This document shows, piece by piece, positions 53,563 to 61,564 of a stretch of 64,000 nucleotides of DNA (its first letter is position 1; each line of letters opens with the position of its first letter). The notes beneath the pieces are model-generated. The model had not been told where the DNA came from. It saw only the letters and a program-made list of their open reading frames with translations, and searched no databases. This stretch comes from an uncultured Stenotrophomonas sp. (GTDB lineage: Bacteria; Pseudomonadota; Gammaproteobacteria; Xanthomonadales; Xanthomonadaceae). The translations under genes and the position numbers were made by a program. The stretch lies in NCBI GenBank assembly GCA_913775725.1, contig CAJYNG010000017.1, positions 124,001 to 188,000 on the forward strand. Direction: 5' to 3'.

Positions 53563-54765
53563 TCAGAACCGCAACGCCAGCGCGCGCGACTCGATCGGCG
53601 CCATCCGGCTCTGGTCCTGCAGCTGCAGGTCGCGCAGCTCATACGGCGCACCGAAACCGGCCGGCAACGCGGCCTGGTCGAACGGCAGCACCAGCTGGCC
53701 TGCACCCGGGCCATCGAACCACGCGGCTGCATGTGCCTGTGCGACCGGCTTCAACTGGCCATCGCGGGCCGTGGCATACAGCGTGCCACGCGCCTCGTAG
53801 CGGCCCGCTGCAGCTACCTGCAGCGGCAACGTCACCTGGCGGCTGGCCGGGTCCGGTGCCGCCTGGCCACTGAAACGGGCGGTCGGCCGTGCCACCGCGA
53901 AGGCCACCTTGCCATCGCGCAGCACGCCATCGGCCTGGGCGAACACCTGCAGTTCCCACAGCCCCTGCACGGTGCCGACGTCTGCGGGGATCCGCACCTG
54001 CGCGCGCAGCGCGCCGTCGGTGGTACGCAGCAGTCGCTGCGGCCAGCTGCGGCCATCCGGTGCGACCAGCAGGGCTTCACCGCCCAGGCCGCCACGACGC
54101 GATGCCAGCTGCGCGGTGGTGGCGCCGTCTTCCAGCAAGCGTGCTTGCAGCTGCACGTTGCCACCGGCCAGCACCTGCGCCTGGTTGGCCTGCACTTCCA
54201 GCCGCAGCGGGCTGTTCGGCTCCAGCACCTGCACCACGTAGCGGCCCTGCGCCTGCGCGCTCTGCAGGGTGTACGCACCGGCCACACTGGTCGCGCCGGT
54301 GCGCAGCATGCTGCTGCCATCACCCACCGGCATGCCGGCCTCCTGCAGCGCGCGCGCATCGACACTGCGGGCGACACTGCTGCGGCCGGCCGGGTCGCGC
54401 ACCTGCAGGGTGTTGGCCGGCAGCACGCGGGCACCTTCGGCCGGGCTCAACTGGATCACCGCATCGGCAGCGGTCAGTGGCAGATCCAGGCCACGTTGCA
54501 GCTGCGTGCCATCGACCTGCTGCCAGTAGCTGCGGCTGACCGAGGCATACGGCGTGGCCGCCTGCAGCGGTTGCGTCGGGTCCAGCGCCCAGGCAAACGA
54601 CAACGGTACGTGTTCGCTTTCATCGGCGGGCAGTGGCGCGGCCACCAGGGTGGCAGGCACCTGATCGCCCGCGCGGGCGGCCTGCAGCGGCTGCGCGGCC
54701 TGCGCGGCGGAAAGGGACAGCACTGCCAGCACGGCACTGGCCAGCAGGGTGGAATGGATCGTCAT
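53563..54765 (-). CDS. Exported DUF4785-like protein
   Basis: A 400-residue exported protein (signal MTIHSTLLASAVLAVLSLSAAQA). The rest is beta-rich and looks like repeated immunoglobulin-like domains (for example VAGAYTLQSAQAQGRYVVQV). It resembles the DUF4785 family of gammaproteobacteria; function unknown. ATG 54765 has GAGGGAG at suitable spacing, whereas 54771 would leave none. It begins 11 bp after the secreted hydrolase gene, so the two form an operon and may act together. Confidence 0.78.
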   Translation of the reverse strand: MTIHSTLLASAVLAVLSLSAAQAAQPLQAARAGDQVPATLVAAPLPADESEHVPLSFAWALDPTQPLQAATPYASVSRSYWQQVDGTQLQRGLDLPLTAADAVIQLSPAEGARVLPANTLQVRDPAGRSSVARSVDARALQEAGMPVGDGSSMLRTGATSVAGAYTLQSAQAQGRYVVQVLEPNSPLRLEVQANQAQVLAGGNVQLQARLLEDGATTAQLASRRGGLGGEALLVAPDGRSWPQRLLRTTDGALRAQVRIPADVGTVQGLWELQVFAQADGVLRDGKVAFAVARPTARFSGQAAPDPASRQVTLPLQVAAAGRYEARGTLYATARDGQLKPVAQAHAAAWFDGPGAGQLVLPFDQAALPAGFGAPYELRDLQLQDQSRMAPIESRALALRF

Positions 54766-54776
54766 GGTCATCTCCC

Positions 54777-55655
54777 TCACTGGGTCAGGTCGTTGCGCAG
54801 GATCGTGCCGAGGCCGAAGCACTCGCGGCGGCTCTGGTTGTGGCTGAGCGGCTCGGCATCCTTGGTGCGCTGCTTGTCGGTGAACCAGGTGGTGCCGGCA
54901 GCCTTCTGGCTGCTGCACTCCAGGAAGCCATCGGAGCAGGACGACAGCCAGTTCTGGGTGAACTCCAGGCCGACATTGGCCGCATAGCCACCGCAGTAGC
55001 TGTTGCTGTCCCACACCGCCGATTCCACATCGCTGCCGACCACGGCACGGAACGGTTTGGGCAGCGCAGGACGACCGGCGGTGCCGTACAGGTTCTGCGC
55101 GTTGTAGGTCGCCATGCTCGCCACCTGCTGCTGGCGTACCGCGTCGTTCTTGTAGCCCAGCAGCCAACCCAGCGAGGTTTCGAAGGTATTGCCGTTGAGC
55201 ACCGCATCGGCCAGCGGCGTGCCGGCCGAGGACGGTGCCAGCGCATTGACCTTGCGCACCGTACGGATGATCTTCGGATAGCGGCTGTCGTAGGTCGGGT
55301 TGGACAGGATCCAGCGCATCACGTTGCCGCCGTTGGAGTGGGTGATCACCACCAACTGGGTGATGCCACGGCTGTCGATGAAGCTGGTCAGCTGGTTGGC
55401 CAGGCAACCGGCGGCTTCCGGCTTCCACATGTACTGGGTGAAGTCGCAGTTGATGACCACATAGTTGCTGCTGTTCGGCAGGCCCTGGCGCACGGTGTCG
55501 ATGATCGCCGGCTGCCAGTAGTCCTGGGTGGCATTGGTCTGCGCGCCGGTGCCATGCACGAAGGCCACGCCGACCACGTCGGCGGCCTGCGCCGGGGCGG
55601 TTGCCAGCCCGAGGAGCAGGGCCAGGACGGTACTTCCTGTTGCGGTGCTGCGCAT
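54777..55655 (-). CDS. Secreted alpha/beta-hydrolase
   Basis: A 292-residue protein with a signal peptide (MRSTATGSTVLALLLGLATAPAQA). The alpha/beta-hydrolase elements are VGVAFVHGTGAQTNATQDYW and the nucleophile elbow ITHSNGGNV (Ser of HSNGG). Several cysteines suggest disulphides (INCDF, GCLANQ, SYCGGY, SSCSDGFLECSS). It is probably a secreted lipase or esterase; the substrate is unknown. The gene is first in an operon with the DUF4785-like protein. Confidence 0.83.
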   Translation of the reverse strand: MRSTATGSTVLALLLGLATAPAQAADVVGVAFVHGTGAQTNATQDYWQPAIIDTVRQGLPNSSNYVVINCDFTQYMWKPEAAGCLANQLTSFIDSRGITQLVVITHSNGGNVMRWILSNPTYDSRYPKIIRTVRKVNALAPSSAGTPLADAVLNGNTFETSLGWLLGYKNDAVRQQQVASMATYNAQNLYGTAGRPALPKPFRAVVGSDVESAVWDSNSYCGGYAANVGLEFTQNWLSSCSDGFLECSSQKAAGTTWFTDKQRTKDAEPLSHNQSRRECFGLGTILRNDLTQ

Positions 55656-55915
55656 CGCTTCTCTCCCTCTGTCAGCGGATCCCCCCGACCCGGCTGGAAC
55701 TGGACGGCGTCTCGATCACCGTTGTGCCGATGCTCACGGCGCGGCCGCGTGAAAGTCCGTGCGCTGCGCCCGGATTCACGAGACTGACGACACTCGATGA
55801 CGTTTTTCATACTGCTGCGATGACCATGCCGGGTCTGGCCGTATGACCGATGGCCACTGCGGTGTCGCATACGGGCTGCGATCATGACGCGATGTTTTTC
55901 CTCCGGAGCCCGTCC

Positions 55916-56755
55916 ATGTCGCTGATTTCCCACCCCGCCCGCCCCCTGCTCGGCCTCGCCGTTGCCGTGGCCCTGGCGGGTTGTGCCGCCACCGCCGCCA
56001 AGCCGACCGCCGTCGAAGCCAACATCACCACCAAGGCGGTGGGCTATCTGGACAAGAGCGCGGTACCGGCCAGCCTCGACCTGGTACCGGCACCGCCGGT
56101 GGCCGGTTCGGCCGCCCTCGCCCTGGACGAACAGGTCAGCCGTGAAGCCCGCGCACTGCGTGGCAGCCCGCGCTTCGCCCAGGCCGGTGTAGATGCGGAA
56201 CTCGGCTTCCCCGAAGGCGCCAACCACTTCTCCTGCGCCGCTGACATCGACGTCGATGCAGTGAAGACCCCGGCGCTGTACCGACTGCTGGAGCGCAGCC
56301 GGATCGATGCCAGCGCTGCCACCAAGGCCGCCAAGAACCACTACCAGCGTCTCCGGCCGTTCATGGTGAATGGTGAACCGACCTGCTCGCCGAAGGACGA
56401 GGAAGGCCTGCGCAAGAATGGTTCCTACCCGTCCGGCCACACCTCGATCGGCTGGGCCTGGGCCCTGATCCTGTCGGAGATCGCACCGGATCGCGCCGAT
56501 GCCATCCAGGCCCGCGGCCGCAACTACGGCGAGAGCCGTCTGGTGTGCAACGTGCACTGGCAGAGCGACATCCTGGAAGGCCGCTTCATGGGTGCTTCCG
56601 CCGTGGCCCGCCTGCACGACAACGCCGCGTTCAACAAGGATCTGCTGGCCGCACGCAGGGAAATCGCTGCCGCGCGCAAGGCCGGCCTGCACTCCAGCCG
56701 CGACTGCGCTACCGAGAACGCGGTGCTGAAGGTGCGCCCGAAGAGCGCGCTGTAA
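55916..56755 (+). CDS. Class A non-specific acid phosphatase (PAP2) lipoprotein
   Basis: A 279-residue member of the PAP2/class A acid phosphatase family. The signature pieces are KNHYQRLRP, GSYPSGHTS and ESRLVCNVHWQSD (K-x6-RP, PSGH, SR-x5-H-x3-D). The signal carries a lipobox LAGC (Cys23), so it is likely outer-membrane anchored. CGGAG precedes ATG 55916; an upstream in-frame ATG at 55892 lacks a signal. The 260-bp gap to the divergent hydrolase gene shows no further gene. Confidence 0.9.
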   Translation: MSLISHPARPLLGLAVAVALAGCAATAAKPTAVEANITTKAVGYLDKSAVPASLDLVPAPPVAGSAALALDEQVSREARALRGSPRFAQAGVDAELGFPEGANHFSCAADIDVDAVKTPALYRLLERSRIDASAATKAAKNHYQRLRPFMVNGEPTCSPKDEEGLRKNGSYPSGHTSIGWAWALILSEIAPDRADAIQARGRNYGESRLVCNVHWQSDILEGRFMGASAVARLHDNAAFNKDLLAARREIAAARKAGLHSSRDCATENAVLKVRPKSAL

Positions 56756-56766
56756 GCCACGCCTCT

Positions 56767-56818
56767 GTAGAGCCGAGCCATGCTCGGCTCACGGCAGTCG
56801 AGCATGGCTCGACTCTAC
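56767..56818. repeat. Inverted pair of SMAG repeats
   Basis: GTAGAGCCGAGCCATGCTCGG at 56767 faces an inverted copy ending at 56818 (ATGGCTCGACTCTAC), 11 bp after the phosphatase stop. Confidence 0.87.
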
Positions 56819-56833
56819 AGGAAGCAGGAAACA

Positions 56834-56860
56834 GAAGGGCCGGCATTGCGCCGGCCCTTC
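56834..56860. terminator. Bidirectional hairpin terminator
   Basis: A perfect 11-bp stem (GAAGGGCCGGC, loop ATTGC, GCCGGCCCTTC) between the convergent phosphatase and TonB receptor genes; the trailing T-run is weak on either strand. Confidence 0.65.
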
Positions 56861-56886
56861 TTCATTGCATTACCGCAGCCACCGCA

Positions 56887-59157
56887 TCAGAACTTCGCGG
56901 TGAACTCCACGCCCCAGGTACGCGGCTCGTTGAGGAAGCCGGTCAGGTTGTTGAAGTCGATCGCGCCGACCACGCGGGTCTGGTTGGTCAGGTTGCGGCC
57001 GAACACGGCCACGTCGTACTGGCCGTAGTCCCAGTTGTAACCCAGGCGCAGGCCGCCTTCCAGCGAACTACGGCCGCGGAATTCCGGCGACTCGTAAATG
57101 AAGAAGTTCACCGCGCTGCGGTAGGCCCAGTCGGTGTAGGCATACAGCTCGCTGCCATCGCTGAGCGGGAAGCCCACGCGCAGGGTCGCGTTGTGGATCC
57201 ACTTCGGCGCCTGCGGCAGCGGATTGCCGTTCACCAGCGCATAGGGCTTGCCGCCGATCATGGTGATCGGGTCGGTAACAGTGCAGCCACCACCACAGAC
57301 CGCCACCGCCAGATCCTTGTCCTTGATCTCGGTGTCGTTGTAGCTGCTGCCGAAGGTCAGCAGGACGTTGTCGGCCAGGTAGGCTTCCAGGTCCAGTTCC
57401 ACGCCCTGGCCGATGGTCTTGTCGGCGTTGAGCAGGGTGGCGGTGTTGTTGGTGCCGCCCACGGCGATCAGCTGCTGGCCGTCAACGTTGTAGCGGAACA
57501 CGCTCAGGCCCAGTCGCGCGCGACGCTCGAACAGGTCGGCCTTGATGCCGGCTTCGTACGAGATCACCTTCTCCGAATCGGCCTGCGACAGGCCGGGTGC
57601 GAAGGCCAGGCGGCCCTGGATCGACGGCGCACGGAAGCCCTTGGCCACGCGGGCGTAGGCATTCACGTTGTCGGTCAGCTTGTAGACGCCGCTGACATCC
57701 CAGCTGACGTCGTTGACGTCGGTGTTGGCCACATACGGGCCACTGACCGGGGTACCGAACGGCACGGCCTGCAGCACGCTGGCGTTGAAGTCCTTCTTGT
57801 CCTGGGTGTAGCGCACACCGGCACGCAGCTTGAAGCGGTCGGTGACATCGAAGTCACCCGAGGCAAACACCGCCCATGCCTTGTTGCGCTGGTTCTGCAC
57901 CACATGGCCGGTCTGCGGGTTGCCCGGCTTCAGCGAGTTGTAGTTGAAGTTGTTGATGGTCACGTCTTCGTCGAAATAGAAGACGCCGGCCTGCCAGTCG
58001 AAGCGGCCCCATTCGTTGGATTCGACGCGGAACTCCTGCGTCCACTGGCGGTGGTGCGGCAGGCCATCGGCCGACTCGGACGAGAACGGGATGAAGCCTG
58101 GCCCATAGTTGCCGGCGCCCAGCGATGCCTCGCCGTAGCCACCGTCGATGTCACCGCGGTTGAGCGATTCAGCGGTTTCATAACCGGTGATGGAGTGCAG
58201 GGTCACCGAGCCGAGGTTCCACTGCAGGCGCGCGCTGCCGCCCCAGGTTTCCAGATCGGAGAAGTTGACGCCGTCGTTGGCCACCTTGTCGCGGTCGAAG
58301 TTCTCGACCAGGCCGTTGCCACCCTTCTGGATGATGTTGGCGCGGAACAGGCGGGCGGTACCGTTGAGCTTGCGCTTGTGCAGGTTGAACAGCGCCTCGA
58401 AGTCATCGCCTTCGTACAGGAACTGCACGCGGCCGGCGGCTTCGTCATAGCCTTCGAAACCGCTGTTCGGCGCACCGGCGCGGGTGTTGTCGACCCAGTC
58501 GTCGCGGCGCTGGTAGATGGCCGAGACGCGTGCCGACCAGCGATCGGTCAGCGGGCCGCCGTAGGCACCCTGCACGTTCCAGCTGTTGTAGCTGCCATAG
58601 CCCACGCGCACGTAACCGTCGGCATCCTGCGACGGGCGCGCCGAGTCGAACTTGACCACGCCGGCCGGGGTATTGCGGCCGAACAGCGTGCCCTGCGGAC
58701 CGCGCAGCACTTCCACGTTGGCCAGGTCGAACAGCGGGAAGCCCTTCAGCAGCGGGCTTTCCTGCACCACGTCGTCGTACACCAGCGACACCGGCTGCGA
58801 AGCATTGAGGTCGAAATCGGTATTGCCCAGGCCGCGGATGTAGAAGCGCGGGAAGGCACGGCCGTAGGACGACTCGATGTTGAGGCTGGGCACGCGCGCG
58901 GCCAGGAAGCGGATGTCATCGCCCGCAGAACCCAGCACATCGAGCTTCTCGCCCTGGATCGCGCTGATCGCGACCGGCACGTCCTTGGCGTTCTCAACGC
59001 GCCGCTGCGCGGTCACCTGCAGGGCATCGAGGGCAACCGGATCCTTGGCAGCGGGAGTTTCCTGGGCGGCTGCTACCAGCGGCAACAGGGCGGAAAGAGC
59101 GGCAACGAGGGGGCGCGCGACCGGAAGGCGGCCACGGGAAGTGCGGGTCGGGGACAT
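56887..59157 (-). CDS. TonB-dependent outer-membrane receptor
   Basis: A 756-residue receptor. After a signal peptide (ALSALLPLVAAAQ) comes a TonB box-like segment (DALQVTAQRR), then the plug domain (DVPVAISAIQGEKL; FYIRGLGNTDFDLN; VEVLRGPQGTLFGRNTPAG) and a beta-barrel ending in aromatic F (VEFTAKF). The ligand is not evident; no siderophore or sugar genes are adjacent and no clear Fur box was found. ATG 59157 is preferred; an in-frame ATG at 59214 would add 19 residues. Confidence 0.92.
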   Translation of the reverse strand: MSPTRTSRGRLPVARPLVAALSALLPLVAAAQETPAAKDPVALDALQVTAQRRVENAKDVPVAISAIQGEKLDVLGSAGDDIRFLAARVPSLNIESSYGRAFPRFYIRGLGNTDFDLNASQPVSLVYDDVVQESPLLKGFPLFDLANVEVLRGPQGTLFGRNTPAGVVKFDSARPSQDADGYVRVGYGSYNSWNVQGAYGGPLTDRWSARVSAIYQRRDDWVDNTRAGAPNSGFEGYDEAAGRVQFLYEGDDFEALFNLHKRKLNGTARLFRANIIQKGGNGLVENFDRDKVANDGVNFSDLETWGGSARLQWNLGSVTLHSITGYETAESLNRGDIDGGYGEASLGAGNYGPGFIPFSSESADGLPHHRQWTQEFRVESNEWGRFDWQAGVFYFDEDVTINNFNYNSLKPGNPQTGHVVQNQRNKAWAVFASGDFDVTDRFKLRAGVRYTQDKKDFNASVLQAVPFGTPVSGPYVANTDVNDVSWDVSGVYKLTDNVNAYARVAKGFRAPSIQGRLAFAPGLSQADSEKVISYEAGIKADLFERRARLGLSVFRYNVDGQQLIAVGGTNNTATLLNADKTIGQGVELDLEAYLADNVLLTFGSSYNDTEIKDKDLAVAVCGGGCTVTDPITMIGGKPYALVNGNPLPQAPKWIHNATLRVGFPLSDGSELYAYTDWAYRSAVNFFIYESPEFRGRSSLEGGLRLGYNWDYGQYDVAVFGRNLTNQTRVVGAIDFNNLTGFLNEPRTWGVEFTAKF

Positions 59158-59316
59158 GGCGGTAGGCTGTGTTTGGAGGGGTGGTAAAACGGCGCTACCA
59201 GATAATTGTTGCAATACAGCACCTGCCCCGCAAATGCCTGCCGTTCATGGCCCCGTCGCCCCGGCCCCCGCGTGCTCGCTAGACTCGGGGTTTTCCAGCC
59301 CTGCGGAGCCGCCGCG

Positions 59317-60330
59317 ATGACCCAGTGGTACTTCCATGCCTCCGCCCAGGCCGAGCGTATCGGCCCGCTTGATGACGAGGCCGCGCGCCGTTATGCGCAG
59401 GCCAATCCGCGCGCCCTGGCCTGGTGCCAGGGCATGAGCGGGTGGACCTCGATCGCCGAGGTGCCCGAGCTGCAGTCCGCGGCCCCGGGCATGCCGAACA
59501 CCCCGCCGCCGGTCCCGGCCGCTGCCAGCGGTCGCGCCGACGACATCGAATTCCGCATCGTCGGCCATGAAATGCAGTTCGTGGAGATCGAGCTCGACCC
59601 CGGCGAAAGCGCCATCGCCGAGGCGGGTGCGCTGATGTTCAAGGACGCCACGGTGCAGATGGACACCGTATTCGGCGCTGCCAACGGTGACCAGAGCGGC
59701 TTCATGGGCAAGGTGATGGCCGCCGGCAAGCGCGTGCTGACCGGCGAGAGCCTGTTCGCCACCGTCTACACCCAGAGCGGCCATGGCAAGGGCAAGGTCG
59801 CCTTCGCCGCGCCCTACCCCGGCACCGTACTGGCAATGAAGCTGGACCAGCACGGCGGCCGCCTGATCTGCCAGAAGGACAGCTTCCTGGCCGGCGCGCG
59901 CGGCGTGCAGATCGGCGTGCAGTTCCAGCGCAAGATCATGACCGGCCTGTTCGGCGGCGAAGGTTTCATCATGCAGAAGCTCGAGGGCGACGGCTGGGTG
60001 TTCATCCACGCCGGCGGCTGCGTGGTCGAGCGCGAACTGGCCGCGGGTGAGCGGCTGGATGTGGATACCGGCTGCGTGGTGGCCTACCACCCGACCGTGG
60101 ACATGGATGTGCGCCGGGTCGCCGGCATCAAGAGCATGCTGTTCGGTGGCGAAGGCGTATTCCTGGCCACGCTGACCGGTCCGGGCAAGGTCTGGCTGCA
60201 GTCGCTGCCGTTCTCGCGCCTGGCCGGCCGCATGTGGATGGCCGCGCCGCAGGGCGGTGGCCAGAACCGCGGCGAAGGCTCGGTACTGGGCGGCCTGGGC
60301 CGGATGCTGGACGGCGACAACCGGTTCTGA
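59317..60330 (+). CDS. AIM24/TIGR00266 family protein with GYF_2 domain
   Basis: A 337-residue protein. The N-terminus (WYFHASAQAERIGPLDD, then ALAWCQGMSGWTSIAEV) is a GYF_2-type domain, usually a peptide-binding module. The remainder is an AIM24/TIGR00266 beta-sandwich (GHEMQFVEIELDPGESAIAE; GGEGFIMQKLEGDGWVFIHA), related to the mitochondrial AIM24 fold. No biochemical function is known. Cytoplasmic by sequence. GGAG precedes ATG 59317. It is divergent from the TonB receptor gene. Confidence 0.88.
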   Translation: MTQWYFHASAQAERIGPLDDEAARRYAQANPRALAWCQGMSGWTSIAEVPELQSAAPGMPNTPPPVPAAASGRADDIEFRIVGHEMQFVEIELDPGESAIAEAGALMFKDATVQMDTVFGAANGDQSGFMGKVMAAGKRVLTGESLFATVYTQSGHGKGKVAFAAPYPGTVLAMKLDQHGGRLICQKDSFLAGARGVQIGVQFQRKIMTGLFGGEGFIMQKLEGDGWVFIHAGGCVVERELAAGERLDVDTGCVVAYHPTVDMDVRRVAGIKSMLFGGEGVFLATLTGPGKVWLQSLPFSRLAGRMWMAAPQGGGQNRGEGSVLGGLGRMLDGDNRF

Positions 60331-60342
60331 CCCACGCATTTG

Positions 60343-60413
60343 GTAGGTGCCAACCTTGGTTGGCACATTCCTTCAGCGCGCGACCAGGCATTTGTGCGGA
60401 CCGAGGTCCGCAC
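60343..60413 (+). repeat. SMAG repeat and adjacent palindrome
   Basis: GTAGGTGCCAACCTTGGTTG (60343-60366) and a separate palindrome GTGCGGACCGAGGTCCGCAC (60394-60413) lie in the 202-bp gap before the patatin gene. Confidence 0.83.
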
Positions 60414-60532
60414 CCACCAGAAGCGATTCACGTTTTTTGCTGAATAGGGAGCTCCCCCCACCCTGCCCGCCCCGCCACGGCTTCGGTATGCTGGCGCCCT
60501 TTCCTGAATCCGGCGCCGCGAGCGCACTGCCG

Positions 60533-61525
60533 ATGAGCCTGTTCCGCCCCCGCATGCTGCTGTCCGTCGCCCTGATCGGCCTGCTGGCCGGCTGCGGTGG
60601 CGACCCGGTCCGCCCCACGCCGCCGCCTGCGCCGACCGTGGTGCCGCAGGCCAAGCCGGTGAAGATCGGCATCGCTCTCGGTGGTGGCGCAGCCAAGGGC
60701 TTCGCCCACATCGGCGTGATCAAGATGCTGGAGGCCAACGGCTTCGAGCCAGCCGTGGTGTCCGGCACCAGTGCCGGCAGCGTGGTGGGTGCGCTGTACG
60801 CCAGTGGCATGGACGCCTTCCAGATGCAGAGCAAGGCGGTCGCGCTGGACGAAGCCAGCATCCGCGACGTGCGCCTGTTCTCTGGTGGCCTGGTGCAGGG
60901 CCAGAAACTGCAGGACTACGTCAACGAGCAGGTCGCCAACCGTCCTGCCGAGCGCCTGAAGAAGCCATTCGCCGCCGTGGCCACCCAGCTGGAAACCGGC
61001 GAGCGTGCGATCTTCGTGCGCGGCAACGTCGGCCAGGCGGTGCGCGCGTCGAGCAGCATTCCCGGCGTGTTCGAGCCGGTGAAGATCGGTGGCCGCAACT
61101 ACATCGACGGTGGCGTGGTCAGCCCGGTGCCGGTGGATGCCGCGCGCCAGCTCGGCGCCGACTTCGTGATCGCCGTGGACATCTCCAGCAAGGCCAGCGG
61201 CAAAGCGCCGACCGACATGCTGGGCATCGTCAACCAGTCCATCTCGATCATGGGCCAGCGCCTGGGAGAACAGGAACTGGCGCGCGCCGACATCGTCATC
61301 CGCCCGAAGGTTCTGGACATCGGCGCCGCCGATTTCAGCCAGCGTGGCACCGCGATCCTGGAAGGCGAAAAGGCTGCGATGGCGGCGATGCCGCAGATCC
61401 GCGCCAAGATCCAGCAGCTGCAGCGTGCACGCGCCGCCGCAGCGGCACCGGCACCGGTGGTTGCGCCGAAGTGCGAGGAAGCCTCGCGCCTGGGCAAGCT
61501 GATGGGCCGCAAGGACAAGTGCTGA
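60533..61525 (+). CDS. Patatin-like phospholipase lipoprotein
   Basis: A 330-residue lipoprotein (LLAGC, Cys21; Pro-rich linker to about residue 40) with a patatin domain: oxyanion motif GGGAAKGFAHIGVI, nucleophile S80 in GTSAG, and D192 in the DGG motif. These form the Ser-Asp dyad of a lipid acyl hydrolase. It resembles the RssA/YchK-like patatins but is exported. An upstream in-frame ATG (60488) would spoil the signal, so 60533 is chosen. C-terminal residues are Ala-rich and helical. Confidence 0.92.
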   Translation: MSLFRPRMLLSVALIGLLAGCGGDPVRPTPPPAPTVVPQAKPVKIGIALGGGAAKGFAHIGVIKMLEANGFEPAVVSGTSAGSVVGALYASGMDAFQMQSKAVALDEASIRDVRLFSGGLVQGQKLQDYVNEQVANRPAERLKKPFAAVATQLETGERAIFVRGNVGQAVRASSSIPGVFEPVKIGGRNYIDGGVVSPVPVDAARQLGADFVIAVDISSKASGKAPTDMLGIVNQSISIMGQRLGEQELARADIVIRPKVLDIGAADFSQRGTAILEGEKAAMAAMPQIRAKIQQLQRARAAAAAPAPVVAPKCEEASRLGKLMGRKDKC

Positions 61526-61564
61526 CCTGAGCCAGCGTGTCGCTGCCAGACAGCGACGCGCGTT

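Noticed and set aside
56545-59187. An 880-residue plus-strand frame
   Set aside because: Antisense to the TonB-dependent receptor, no recognisable domain, no ribosome-binding site.
59158-59316. Possible Fur box upstream of the TonB receptor
   Set aside because: CAATTATCT resembles half a site only; no 19-bp palindrome.
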